Part shown: one piece after another, positions 1 to 12,849 of the stretch
Layout: every line of letters begins with the position of its first letter
How positions within the stretch are numbered: the stretch's first letter is position 1
Origin: Phlebopus portentosus
Taxonomy: Eukaryota > Basidiomycota > Agaricomycetes > Boletales > Boletinellaceae
DNA length: 64,000 bases
NCBI GenBank assembly: GCA_037892935.1
Contig: JAYXKI010000021.1
Span: 108,007 to 172,006, forward strand
Direction of reading: 5' to 3'
Translations under genes and position numbers: made by a program
Notes under the pieces: generated by a model
The model's database searches: none
Seen by the model: only the letters and a program-made list of their open reading frames with translations
What the model was told of the DNA's origin: nothing

Positions 1-2600
1 AATCATTGACGAGCAACCTTCTGTTATTGCTCAAGGTCGTCACGTTCAGGGATTTATCCGGACGTTTAATCGCGAATATTACTGACCTTCTTCTGTCAAG
101 TACTCCGCAAAGCAAGAATAACTTTTAACAGCCTCTTCTTTTGCAGAGCCACTGGGTTCTGGGCATATGACATGTCCGGTACTATGAATGCGTATTTACG
201 CTCAGGATCTCCGGATTCAAGTACTATTTACACAGTCCGACATTCGTACCCGTCACAAGCACGTCCTCGAGAGAAATCGTCAACAGGAGGAGTGGAGCAA
301 CTCTGCGTCCTTCTCGGAACCAGAGGTCCTCTTCTCAAGACACGAGACTCAGCCGATTCTGAGGACTGAACGTTTCTGGGAACGGTTCTCCCGACGACAA
401 CAGACACGTTTCTTTCTTTCTTTTTTTCTTCGTAGGAAGCATTAGGAAGCATTTTACTGAGAACTTTCATCCCAACGACTTCTTTGTTCCTGGCCGCTTT
501 TACTCCCGGATTGTTCTCTCTTTCTCTCAAGATCATTTCTTCCTCTTGCGCTCCCGCCCCCGTCAAACAAACGTGCACGCTCTTCTACATTTGCCCTCTT
601 CCTTCCTTCCTTCAGTCGTATCCCTTCGCAGTTTGATGATCCCAACTGTCAACGCGTCCTACGTAGGAAAGCTTCTGCCGTTCTCGCGGATTCATCCGCA
701 TCAGGTTATCTGAAAGAAAAAAAGAGACATCCCTGCACTCTTTTCTTTTCGCCTTGGACTCTCAGTCATCACTCTGTGTGACTTCTGATTCTCAGGATTT
801 GTGAGTGATGTCCGTTTATTTCGCCTTCTAAGGAAGTTATTTGATCCACTCGTATTCTTCACCTGATGTGCGAGGTGGGGATCATTCGCCGGCCGACATG
901 ACCTGCTAGTGACTACTTAATCACACTTCGTCCGCTCACATGGACATGGACCCTGCACTTCTCGCATTTTTCTGCAGATTTCGACCGAGGGAGAGCCGAA
1001 GTAACATATACATACCCATATATTAAAGCTCGAAAAGTATTCCGTATTCATTCGTATGTATTTATATTTATTGTCGACGGTATTGGTGCCAGCATTACAT
1101 GCGATCTTTAGACTCGGTCCTTCTGTGCTCCACTCCTCCACTCAGCTCGAGACGAGAAAAGATGAAGTGAAGTGAATCTGATGTATTTGTTCCTGGATGG
1201 ATGGAGCGGTTCCCACGCCCCACCGAGCCGAAGCCGAAGCCGGGGCCGGCGGCGTCGGGAAATACACCGGAGCGGAGATGAAGTTTGGACGCGATCGATC
1301 GATCTTCTTGAGTCTTGAGTCTTGGCTGCGAGTGTGAGTCTGGGTTGGGATATCTTGGCTGGTCTTAGGGTTTCTTCTCTGATTTCTTAGGTCCGCAGTT
1401 CATTCTTGTCCCGTCTCGTGGATGGCTTGGGATTCATATTCTTCGATCTTCCTGCAGCACTTTGACTTTACTCTTTCCAAGTAAAAGTAATCGGTGAGTT
1501 CGCACTTTCTTTGTTGCGCATTTCATTGTACGTGTTTACTCTCCTCAAGTGTTCTCAAGTGCAAGTGGAGTGCCTAATAGGCACAATATTAATGCGATGT
1601 GAGCGGACGAAAGGAGGAGAACTGTGTATCAGTATCGTCCGCCCAGGTTCAGGCACTTTACGCCCTAGCTAAAGCGGAATCCGGAAGTAAGGCATGATTG
1701 CTTATTACCTTTCATTTTTTTCGACGTGACCACTTAATGATTTACTGCAGTTCTCCCCTTTGTGTCTACTCGACGCACTTTCACTCATAGAAAGGCCATA
1801 GAAGTCATACTCCCGTAATCCGCGCTCTGGCATTCGCTACCCAAAGTCTACGATGAACACAAATGATCTTCACATCCATCGCCATCTTCCTGGGCTTCGT
1901 GAGAGCCTTCGTGAGAGAACGGGAACAGAAAACAGTCAAACTGAGTATCTTCCGCAATTTAGCTGCGCGTGCCGATGCGCATGCATCAGTATCCATGTGT
2001 GAAAGACGTTCTCGATGCCGTTGGAACTACCTGGGGGATCCTCGTGCGTGCGTTTTGCGGAAGAGGTGCCGGAAAAAGAAAATGGTTTGCGGTGGTAAGT
2101 TCTGATGAACACTAGTACTGTTTCCGTTCTCTCATACCTTTGTTTGATTTAATTTTCCTGTTCTCTGATGGATCATAGCTCTGGCACTTGCCTTATTAAA
2201 GGTCGGAGTAGATTCTCTCTGGCTTGATTCGGAAGCTCGATTCGCGAGGTCCAACGGACGGACGGCGATCTGGAATCGGACTGGACCCGGTCTACATACA
2301 CTTCAGAGCGTCGTCGTGACGTTGACGTTAGCAAGTGACGAGAATTACTTACTTAGCTTCACGCTCAATTTGACACGATCACGGTTTATCGCTGCGCCGC
2401 CATCTCAACTCACTTCATCGGCAGATTCAGCATGACATAGAGCGTGCCTAATTACTTTTTTGATTCCACATCGACGATTTTCTGAATTCATCAAGAATTT
2501 ATGCGCATGCGAATAAAGCCTCGCATCACCCCAATCCCGCCCAATACTCCCCAGAAGAACTTCCACGGACAGATATCTCTCCCTCCGCGTCTAGATGCAC
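1..2600. other. Gene-free stretch, pyrimidine-rich in part
   Basis: No open frame here looks like a conserved protein or joins into an exon chain. The top strand is strongly C/T-rich between about 400 and 800, the composition often seen in fungal promoters and 5' leaders of plus-strand genes, but no plus-strand gene follows. A short frame at 1863 starts with a hydrophobic run and ends near a possible splice donor at about 2096; I could not extend it. The region may be promoter or leader sequence of a gene outside the window, or a non-coding transcript. Confidence 0.4.
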
Positions 2601-5283
2601 GTTTAAATTTGATGGTGATGTTGGGGACCAAGGCATGACGTACCATCTTATAATCCCGGTACTGTACTCGCGTGAAGCGAATGCTCGGATAGCGAGACGG
2701 TCGGCGTTGTTACCGGCGGATGCGCCACCGCTCCTGGGTCAGCGGCAGTTCTTTTCAGGCCCCATCGTGCAAGGCTCGAAATCCCGCATACTTGCGTGTG
2801 GATTGACGCTAGAAGTGGCGCCCCCCCCCCCCCGTGGGCTTCCACGCGCTCAATCGCCGATCATGAGCTCGCTACAAGTTGCATGTTGGATTTTCTTGAC
2901 GTCATGCATACCGTCCAGACGCGCCCGGTTCGCTGAGGTTACGACTACTGGATCAGTCGCATTTGGGGCCGGGACTGGAGCCGTGGCGGGCTGGGCCTGT
3001 CTAGACCTGGACGCCCTTCAGGGCCGATGCGGAGCGGGTAAGGTAAGAGAAGGCTGCTGGTCGATTCAAGCCAACGCGGCGCATACTCGCTGGGTAAACA
3101 TTATCAATGCTGCTTCGCGTGCGTCTCGATACATACTGAAGCCGCATGCCAATATTCGATACTCTACTCTCTAAACCTCCCCCAGCGTCAGCGATTCAAG
3201 CAGATGTCAGACCTCCTAGTAGAACTTGCCGAGGTATATCTCGCTGAAATCTCGTCATCCTATCGCATATACTTTGATCTTGTCCGTTGGGGAGTATCAT
3301 TAGTATTCACTGTCTCCCTTGCCATTTTCATTGCATTCGAGCGGAGAATAATGCTTATAGCGTCTGGAGTACGAACTCGATCTTTCGGAAACTAGTCTCA
3401 TCTTGTATTCTCATCAACGTGTCTCCTTGTCAAGAAGATAGGAACACGTTTTCGCCTCTGACCGATACGGTCCTGTGGTAGATGTTTGTGGATCAAGTTA
3501 TAAAGGCCACACTTTCTTCTTTTCGCATGTTAGTAGAGCTAGCTTGATGCGGTCTATCTGGCTGATTAGAAAAGAAACGTCGCCAAAGTCTTCTATTTCA
3601 GTCCATCCGGCCCTTCCCTGTGTGTGTCTGACAGTGTTTTATGTTTCAAATTTCAGTGCGAAGCTGAGAGATGCTGCGTAGTCAAAGGAATGAAGTACAT
3701 TCTTTTCTTTTCTTACGTGCTTGAATTTAAACAATAACATTCATGCATTCCCGATTGTATCACTTTTGCCTCCGAATTCAAGAGAATCGATGAACGAATC
3801 ACATAGTTTATATCAGGTTGTACGGAGGTTGTTTTACTGAAGCCTCGAATATAAACAGCGCCTGGATTCTCGGACATATGGCACAAACAGACTCCGAAAG
3901 TGACTAGGGCAGTATTGCATTTTGCCTGAGAATCGTAAGTATCGCACCTCCGTCGTCCTCAACGCGAGGCTCCTCCTTCTCAATAATTGCTCGTCGCGAC
4001 ACGATGGGAAAGAGTAGTGTTGTCGGTTTCCATTCTGCCAGCCCCTTAATATTAATATCAATAATGCCCCTCTCTGTGTCTCTACGAAGGCATCCCAATC
4101 TCAATCTCTAGTGTAGTTACCAGTACTATGTTTATGTACTTGTAGCAACCAATCAACGAATGGGAATTTCCGTCGTAAGTGGAAGTGGAGTGGGAAGGTT
4201 TCTTGTCTTCGAGAGAAGTCCATTCCAGGAGCGGGTTCTGTTGTACAGTACATATGCACGCCTGGATGGTAGGCATGAGCCCGGATGAGCTGGCGAGTGG
4301 GGTGGATTCGAAAGAAGTTATGGGCCTACTGACTGTTGCTCCTGGCTTTCCCGGAACTAGGCGTGCCGGGTCAATGTCAGTTGTTGCCTGTCCTAAAAGT
4401 AGACATGGCTGGGTAAAGGTATAGTTAACTATGACAGGTCCATCGGAGGATACGAGGTCGTTACCAGCGAGCTTACATGATATGTATTCGGTGACGTTCA
4501 TATCAGAATTAATTTTGTTGGCTGGAATCTGCTGCCTATGCCTACTTACTGATATCGAATAAAGCTGACGTTCTTACCGAGTTACGAACCAATGGAAAAC
4601 GAGACCAGTTGTACTGTATAGCGGTAATAATATTCTAGACATGTTGTTTATGCAAGAGACAACGAGACTCGTGAGAGAAACATTCTTTAAGATGCTCCTC
4701 TTATGCTCTATTAGTATATCTTCACTCGGCTTCCAGTACTTGTGGCTCTTTGCACTGTACTCTTCTGGGGACACCGAGTTAGCCTGAGGACAACATGCTG
4801 CTCGGTCATGCGCTGGGCCCCTAACTCCATACAGTGGAATAATTATCTGGATAACGCAAGAAGGCATCCGCCGTCGGCGTGGGTCCATAGCATTGAGACG
4901 CAAAAACCACTCTCATAACAAATATCAGGGTCGCCTTACACTATTGGTTGGAGCACGAGATTCGGAACGATTTGTTCGAGTCCCAGGTACAAAAGCATAT
5001 TCTTCTCCTTCGATTTCACGTATTTGGGAAAAGTGCCTGTACCGATGTAATAGACTTTCGGAAGGTCCATGTTAATGGGTTCGACAGGTTCCTCTGGGCC
5101 CATCACTACAGGCGGAGGAACGACGCTGATCGGCCGCTGCTGCTCGTAATTTGAAGACTTCCACTACGACCATTGGTGACTCAACCGAGCCGGGTAAGCT
5201 AGCTCGGCGAATATCAAGTGTGTGTAAATGCGGAAAATTCCAGAGTTTGCTGCCCCTGCCATTATAAGTGGGATCTTCTTTGA
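2601..5283. other. Gene-free stretch with scattered unsupported frames
   Basis: Open frames of 100-180 codons occur (for example 2635-3174 plus and 4082-4501 minus) but none shows domain features, credible codon use or splice continuity. The segment from about 2610 to 3170 is more GC-rich than its surroundings and holds a 13-base C run. I see no RNA gene or recognisable mobile element. Confidence 0.35.
2821..2833 (+). repeat. C13 homopolymer
   Basis: Thirteen consecutive cytosines on the plus strand. Such runs are prone to length slippage and sequencing error, so any open frame crossing it (2635-3174) is untrustworthy. Confidence 0.9.
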
Positions 5284-6579
5284 TCAGGACTCTTCGAATG
5301 TCCGGTTGTAAAACGGCAACATTAGCGGTGTGGTGACGGGTTCAGATAAAAATTTTACCGTCGGAAACCGAAGTGCCTTCAGGTTGGGGAAAAATCCAGA
5401 CAGCTTGTTAGAAGAAGTACTCATCTTGTCACCTTTCGGATGAAAAAAATCGAAAATGGCAAGTTCCTTCAAATCGTAAGACGCCAGTTTCGAGATAAAG
5501 GGCAGAGCAATATCCCATTCTATGTCAATCCGAAGTTGCCTGAGTGGAGGCAGCTCCGGGTGTAAACCATTCGAATAACTGTGGTACAACCTGTCAGTAT
5601 CATATGACATTAAGTCCGTTGCAGTGCCCAGCTCTGTGCCAGAGAAGGAGGGATAAATGCTGCCGATTGTGAGTGAAACGAGGTTCGTGAGTTCTGGCAA
5701 CATCTTTAGAACTTCATCTGGGGACGGCCACTCGTTTATCGTTTGTTCTTTGCGCGCAAGCTCGATAGTAAGGCGGCTGATGTTCCTTAAATAACTGGAC
5801 GAGATGAATTCTTCGACAAAAGGACCGGGTATCAATGCAGAACGCAGTTTACAGTAACGCGTCTCATAGATCCCACTACTTTGGCCAGCCAGTCCCAGTT
5901 GGGAACCTCTTTTTGACGTACTTCGAAGTTCAAAAGCAAAATACCGTAGATGAGGGAGAACAGGACCGCACTCATTGTGCACGGTAATTGTACCGAGAAG
6001 CTCTACTCGTAGTCTTCCACCGGGAATCTGAAGCTGAGGGTCGTCGAAACTCTACCATTTGGGATTTCCATCATAAGGGCAACAATTGCGGACCTTGAAT
6101 GTCGTGGAAGCCAGCAGGGCATCATGGGCCAGATACTCGAAGGTGAGAAGGTTTTCTACACCGCGATCCTCTGACGCTTTCCTCAAGTCGGATAAGTCGC
6201 CATCTGAAAAGGAGAGAGCCACGATGTATTGGACAAGTCCCAAAGGCAGGGTCGCTCGTGAAAGTTGATCGACCGATTTCGAAGTGCGACGGAGATCCTC
6301 TACAGCGCTTCACCAATTAACTCTTGACTCTTCCATCTCTTTCTCCGCTCGTTTCAGCCGCGAAGAAAAATCGACATTTTCTGCGTTGTCATCTATCAAC
6401 TTTCGTTTAAGAATGGGCAAAGTTGAACCACTTCCACGGAATAATCTTATATTAGACGTATAAAAATCTAGAGATAAACGACAGGCGTACGATGAAGATG
6501 GTCCATAATGCTCCGACAATAAGGATGAGTATTTCAGAGCGGAATTGCAAAATCTATCACGAAGAGCTTGATAGTCCAT
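5284..6579 (-). pseudogene. Decayed leucine-rich-repeat-like protein, two in-frame stops
   Basis: Reading from an ATG at 6579, a single frame stays protein-like for 1.3 kb but is broken by TGA at 6312-6310 and TAG at 6054-6052; the terminal stop is at 5284. The three segments (89, about 85 and about 255 codons) are all in the same frame. The last one reads like the irregular leucine-rich part of the many F-box/LRR orphans of mushroom-forming fungi, with spaced LxxL-type strands such as LVSLTIG, LRQLRIDI and LKELAIFDF. No F-box motif is visible near the N-terminus. Neither stop can be removed by a normal-length intron that keeps the frame, so I call it a recent pseudogene. Alternatives are an unusual intron or a base error. 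Confidence 0.5.
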
Positions 6580-6853
6580 ATGCTAAGGCAGAGAGCGGAA
6601 AGTTGAAGCGTTGGCACGGTTATCCAAGAAGCTAGTCGTCCACGGACTGAGATGCCTCTGAGACAGACGAGTCGTTATGGTTTGAAACAAAGTCGACGAG
6701 TCGCTGCTTACTATTATTTAGTACCAAACAAACGGAGAAGCTTCTGTACGCGGCACGATCACATGACCGGAACCATCCAAGTTTCAACTTCAACAAGTTC
6801 AAACCGAACTGACTCTTAAGGCCACTCCTATCCTCCCGTCCTTACATCCAACG

Positions 6854-9690
6854 ATGTCTGCGCCTACAACTGCATTCAACCCGTCCAATCCGATGGATCT
6901 ATATGAACCTCTGGATATAATCGGGAATGGATCCTTTGGTATCATACGCAAAGTTCGGCGGAAGTCTGATGGCGAGGTACGCGTGGTTGAATTTACTTGT
7001 GGAATTGCAGAAGCAGATAAACTGACCAAAGTCATCTTATATGTACAGATACTTGCTAGGAAGGAGCTCAAGTTTGAGCGCATGTCCGAGAGGGATCGGA
7101 AGCAGATCGTGGCTGAAGTGTGCGTATCATGTTGGACTTTGCTTGACCCTGTTCTAACACTACTTGCTCGGCCCTCAGCAATATCCTGAAAGATCTGCAC
7201 CACGAGAATATCGTCAGATATATCGATAGGGTATGCTGCTCTCTAAACTTTCTGGGTAAACCAGCTGACGAGGTGGCATAAAGCATGTCGACAAGGAAGC
7301 TGGCATTCTGTACATATTAATGGAATATTGCGACGGAGGTGATCTTACATCGATCATTAAACAGTGCTCACGAGTCGGGCGTCCAGTACCTGAAGACGTA
7401 GTCTGGTCGTACTTCCTTCAGCTTCTTCTTGCACTCCAACATTGCCATTGTCCGACTTCCAGCCCCGGCGAGGATGGCACCTCTGAGATCAGGCGGCAGC
7501 AGATTTTGCACAGGGATCTGAAACCGGAGAACGGTATGCAATTTAAGCTCACGGTCTCGCTCAATTCCAGTATTGACTTTTCTGTGCAGTATTTATTAGC
7601 AAAGGCAAGACGATCAAACTAGGCGACTTTGGTCTTTCAAAGGCTCTCACGCAAACAAACTTTGCCAACACTTACGTCGGGACTCCTTACTATATGTCAC
7701 CAGAACTCATTCAAGAGAAATCGTATGACACAAAGAGTGACATTTGGTCTCTTGGCTGCTTGATCTACGAGTTATGTGCTCTAAGGCCCCCTTTCGCTGA
7801 GGCTCAGACGCATAGCGAGTTGTCCATGCTGATTCGTAATGCCCGAATTCCTCCGTTACCGAAGGGCTATTCGAGCTCATTAAGCCACGTAATCAAGTCG
7901 ATGTTAAACCTGAATGTACGCCTCGACTCCTTATCTTTCTCTATCAAGCTAATTTAGCGAAATAGCCGGCTATGAGGCCCTCCGCCCAACAGCTACTTCA
8001 GCACGAGCGGATCGACTTTGCTCGGAAAGTAGCTGATACTGAAAAAATGTAAGTGCTTTTTGGACTCTTCTTTGCTACCGCTAGCTTAACTCCTGGAAGG
8101 CTTCAGTCGGTCAAGACACATAAAGCGAATGTCATTGCAAAGGAACGCGAGCTTCAGAACCTCAGCACTGCCCTTGCACAACGCGAGACGACCCTGTCGA
8201 CCACTATCGCTCAAAAAGATTCAGAAATCGCTCGTTTGAATGCGCTTGTAAGCCAGGCTGAAGAACGCACCAAGCGAGCAATAGCGGCCAGGGAAGAGGA
8301 GCTGTGCTCAGCTGTTATGCGCCGAGAGGAGGAAGTGCGCACTGCGATGGCCAAAAGAGAGGAAGAGATTCTTGATGCAGTGCGCAAGAGGGAAGAGGAA
8401 ATCAATACAGCATGGCAGAAGAGAGAAGAACAGTTGCGAAGTGAGCTCCAGTCTGCCATGCAATGGGTTCAGTCACGCCAGAAAGAGCTCGCCGAAGAAG
8501 CACAGAAGATCGACGGAGCGAAAATGAAGTTGGCGAAGGAGAGAGAGCAAATACAGCAAACAACCAGAGGTTCGTGCTTCGTAATACCTATCCATCTAAT
8601 TTAAAGAGAACTGATACGGCCAACAGCGAACCGTAATGAGAAAAAACCCTTGGAGGACGTTAAGAATCTTATTGCACCCTCCAGACGTATGACTCAGGAG
8701 GAGACCGGTGATTGCGAAGCAACACCACGCAGACCAGAAGCGAATTTGCATCGTTGTCGTAGTCTTGAGACGCCAACTACATCGAAACCCATCGAAGATA
8801 AGAAAGAACAGACCGTTGCTCCAATCCCAGGCTCTGCCATGCGAGGTGTAATTCTTACCGCAACAGGCGAGGCCCTGAAGACACCAGCTCCATTCACTCA
8901 CACTGCCTCAAAAGCAAATGTCGCGCTCACCAACATCATCAAGAATACCCCTGCTGTCGGTCTCAACTTCAGAAAGATTTTCGACTTTGCAGAATCCGAG
9001 AGTTCAGATGATGAAAATGGTAATACAGATGCTGATGATGCGGAGAGCGTTACGGGCACGCTCACTACGACGAGTCATTCATGTGCTTCCTCAGTGGCGG
9101 AGTTGAATTCTCCGACAAAGGATGTGACGGCCCGTCGCCGTTCGCGAGGGAAGGACGAGACCACTTCATCGTCTGGCTCTATTTCGGCTCGTGCGAAGAT
9201 GACTGTTCGCAGGCATTCGTCAACTAAAGCGAAAACAACAGCGTCGGCGCTCCCTGTACCAAAGTCCTCGCCTCAGAAGGTTGCCGTAAAGAAAGCGAGC
9301 CAGTCGGCACAGACTAAAGCGCGCCGACCATCGACTCGCACGTCAGGGCGACCAAGTATTCCGACCTCCGCTTCTACTCCTGCACTTTTCAGTGGAACAC
9401 GACCAAAGTCTACCTTAGGAAAGAAGAATGCACCACTACCTTCGACACCTTACTACGACCCTTCGGACGAAGAGAACCTGCCTAGCCCATTCTTGAGACG
9501 AGTGGAACGCGGCAAGATGACGCGTGTGAGTGCTGTTGGCTTAGCCGGTAAAGGGTTGTCCGCCGGGCGAAGGAAAAGTGCCCACAATCTGCTGAGGGCC
9601 AAAGCAGCAGCCAACGCTGTTAATAACGCCCAAGCGCAGACTGCTGCTAACGCGCCAATCCCTGTTGCAAAGGAGTCGAAGTCCTCATAG
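6854..9690 (+). CDS. nimA: NIMA-family (NEK) serine/threonine protein kinase
   Basis: Eight exons: 6854-6976, 7049-7119, 7179-7230, 7284-7533, 7590-7915, 7966-8048, 8100-8569, 8627-9690, giving 812 residues. The N-terminal kinase domain (about 15-310) has the glycine loop GNGSFG at 24-29, ATP lysine K46, HRD at 158-160, DFG at 178-180 and the activation-segment motif GTPYYMSPE at 196-204. A polar insert lies just before the HRD motif. A long coiled coil (about 320-480) of repeated acidic/basic REEE-type heptads follows, then a Ser/Pro/Lys-rich disordered tail. NIMA kinases drive mitotic entry and spindle-pole and nuclear-envelope events; a coiled coil after the kinase domain is typical and serves dimerisation. 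Fungi usually have a single NIMA orthologue, so this is probably it. Confidence 0.93.
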
Positions 9691-10173
9691 TCGTTGCCGA
9701 ATATTGATGCTCCGCCCTGAGATGTCTCAATATTGTTCTATCATCATCCTTTTGCCTTTGCAAGTAGCTAAATGTTTTAGATGTTTTTTTTTCGCTGTTT
9801 TTCATTGCATTTCTTTCGGGATGTCTGCACATAATTGCACTGTTCGTCTATAGGCTCTTGCACTGCCCTTCTTCAGAACTTTAGGAACCTTTAAGCATTG
9901 TACATAATACGGCCTCGCACGGCCATCGTGCTTTATGACACCGTTCTCTCTATTTCCGTGTAGCCACTCTTGTTCAAGGATAAGCTATTATTTCGCATGT
10001 CAACATTGTTTGCATGTAGAGTAGAACTTTGATCGATTACATTGCAGTAGCGACCACGGTTTACATATGTACGAAGAAACTTTCGAAAAGATATGAGGTC
10101 CAAGAGCTCAAGAGAAAGAAAACGTCACCGTTTTCTTCATTTTAGTCTAAAGAAGATGCAGAAAGTTGACATT
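9691..10173. other. Convergent 3' flanks
   Basis: Short AT-rich spacer between the stop codons of two genes that point at each other (the kinase and the 634-residue orphan). It presumably holds both 3' untranslated regions and poly(A) sites. I see nothing else in it. Confidence 0.5.
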
Positions 10174-12212
10174 TTAAGCGGTATTGGGAACGTCGCGCTC
10201 TACTCGTCCCCGCGCTTCACAGAAGACACGCGTAGCTTCTAGCATAGATAAAGGTGCACGCGCGGACAACGTCAAGATCGCAGTCAACTCCCTCATTGCA
10301 GATCGTGCTCCTTCGTCCCGGAGTTCTTCCGTTCGCCGTTCCCAGGCTTTGCGATCCTGAATGAGACGGTCCTCTGCGCGCCGACGCGCATCGGATTCGC
10401 GAACAGCACTTGCAGCAGCCAAGCGATGGTCTTCCAACGCTCGCTGAAGCTTCACCTCTGTCAATCGCGCCTGGTTCTCAGCTTCGTGAAGTGCTGTGCG
10501 ACATGCAGCGAGTTCGGCCGATGTCGCCGATCGACTTTCACGCAACCGCTTGTTTTCTTCACTGATAGCATCAATCCTCGCCGGAACGGAGCTATGAGAG
10601 TCAAACAAACTGGATGATAACGGTAACACAGAATCGTAACCAGAAACAACTGGGCGTTGCGCAGAATCGTATGGAGCCTGCGGATAAGACGATGCGCCTT
10701 CTTTCTGAGAACTCCACGGGTTCCGATTTGCTGACTGAGCAATGGCATCGAGTACAGGAGTGAACGGCCCATATGTTTCCCGCAACCAGTCGAGCAACAA
10801 GACAAAATGTCTACTCGAGGACTCCTTAGAATCGGGTTCATGCATTTCCTGCTTCGCAATGCTATAGTGGCATTGAGCCATTAGCAACAAGGCAGGACGC
10901 AAGTCCGATTTTTCCATGCCTCTTTCGCGCATGACTGAAAGGACGAATGTTAATAAGAAAGAAACTGCTCCTTTGCGAAGACCAAGAGAAAACGCTTAGT
11001 TACCCTCTAGCATACTATCAACAACAGCTAGTGCATTCTTCTGAAGCTCCTTCCGCCGGTAATGAGCTGCGACGGTCATCCAGCTTTCTGGTCCACTGAA
11101 TGATGACTTCAGAGAGTCAATAACAGCTGAAATGTTATCGTCACTTAAAGAGTCTAGGTTAGTCAAGTCAAAAGCGTCCTTGCTTGGCGGTTGGGGAGGA
11201 ACAGGAGGGCGAGAAGTTGGAATATAAGAATCATTAGAAGTGGACATGGCAACGTCAGAAGGTCGTTTTAACGACGTTTCTGACGGTCGTTTCATAGACG
11301 TGTCGGATGATCGCCGGAAGGAAGGCCGTGTCGGATTGAAATCTCGTTCACGACTACGTCCGCGCTCGTCATCTCTGTCTCCATAGTAGAGGCTTTCATC
11401 TTTCGGGCGACGCGGAGGACTGACAGAGCCATTAGAGCTCCGAAAATCGTTGTTACGAAATCGAGACTTCTGGTAATTGCTGCTATAGCCGCTCTGATAC
11501 CGACGATTACTGTCCCGGTTGTCCACACTCGTGTTCCAATTCTGCTTTGGTTTGGATTCGTAGGCGTAGCTTCGCTGCGAAGCGTCACGCGGAGGAACAT
11601 CACGCGGGGCAGTATCACGGGGATTCTGAGAGAAATTCGTGGTAGGCCGGTATGGCTTGTGCGGAGCATCACGATAGCTAGGAGGTGGGCTTGGCCGTCT
11701 TGTAGGTTCATTCTCAAGGATCCGTTGCCGCTTCGCAGAGGTAGTGGAAGAAATTGAATATTTAGCCGAGTTCGGAGGATCTCCAGCCTGGGATCCTTCA
11801 GTGTCTGGCTGGGCTCGTTTCTTCGGTGGATCAATACCACGAGAGAGACAGTCAAATACGTAGGCCATATTCATGTTGCGCGATAGACAATGTACGGTAA
11901 CTCCTGGACCGGCCTCCTTCTGAGCGATTGGTATAGAGTCCTTTTGAGCAAACTCGATGAAGAAATGACAGGATCCAGGTTTGTCTGATTTCCAGAACAA
12001 AACCTTGTTCCTATGATTCGAGTATATTGAGACGATGGGGGTGAACGACATCCATTGTCCACGAGAAGGACGCACCGTTTCCCGCATTTTTCTTCGTTAA
12101 AAATATTATCGACTACCCATTCGAACGATTTAGTTGTGTGAACGTTGATAACCCGTTCTGCGACGCTCATAGGTACGCTGTTGAGACGATCAACAGCATC
12201 TTGATGATCCAT
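10174..12212 (-). CDS. Orphan protein with Arg/Ser-rich middle and C-terminal coiled coil
   Basis: Three exons on the minus strand: 12212-12076, 12010-11004 and 10934-10174, giving 634 residues. Both introns keep the frame and have GTGCGT/ATAG and GTAACT/CAG borders. The N-terminal ~110 residues look folded (alternating hydrophobic pattern, FWKS, FFIEFAQK). About 120-310 is disordered, rich in Arg, Ser, Pro and Tyr with RS- and SYRD-like patches. A short helical module follows (about 315-410, with WMTVAAHYRRKEL). The last third is mostly an Ala/Arg/Glu coiled coil. I do not recognise the family. The RS/RY-rich middle suggests an RNA-associated or condensate-forming protein, but this is inference. 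It is tail to tail with the NIMA kinase. Confidence 0.7.
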
Positions 12213-12849
12213 TGCTCCAGGAGATGAGAGGGAAGAAGATGAGCGACGGAAGCAACTCGTAGTGTATTACGATTCGGGAAACGAAGCATTGATTGTCCAC
12301 GTGACATTGCGTTGCTACAAATACGCGTAAATAACGCGATTTTTTTTTGGACTACTCTCAATTTTCTCTTTAGTATGTCCATGTGCATACCTATGATGAA
12401 TTCACACCTTAGTATTCGCATTCGTATTGACTACTTCAAGTCTACCGAAGGACGTCAGTATAAACGCTTCATCCTCACATAACTTGAGGACTATCGAAGA
12501 CGGTAACGAAGAACCTGCTATGGTCATTGCTGGAGCACCAAGCATGAAGTGCAGCACGAGAAGGGAAATCCGCACGAGTAAACTGATATGAGCTTACTCA
12601 CAATACCTCCGAATTTATGCATATCAAATCTCATCAGTAAAATGAAGATATCATTCTGGCGTTCGTAATATAATTCGCTCGTATCTCAGACAAAGCATTG
12701 ACTCTCGCGTATAGATTTATGTGCTTTTCTCTTAGCGGTGTAATTACAAGCGCTGCCTTCTACCCCGATCTGTTTTAGAAGCACTTAATAAACCTACCGT
12801 AGCTGTTTCAATGCCGCGAAAATTGTTGTAGATAGCGGCGGTGAATCCA
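12213..12849. other. Intergenic, upstream of the minus-strand orphan
   Basis: AT-rich spacer between the start of the 634-residue orphan gene and the first recognisable piece of the broken transporter. It probably contains the orphan's promoter. No RNA gene or repeat was recognised. Confidence 0.4.

Noticed and set aside
1863..2105. 80-codon frame with hydrophobic N-terminus and donor-like end
   Set aside because: No acceptor or second exon could be found that extends it into a protein-like frame.
2635..3174. 179-codon plus-strand open frame with ATG
   Set aside because: It crosses a C13 run, has no domain or helix pattern and no splice context; it looks like chance openness in GC-rich sequence.
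4082..4501. 139-codon minus-strand frame with ATG
   Set aside because: Mixed composition, no family feature, no neighbouring exons. It could be real but I cannot support it.
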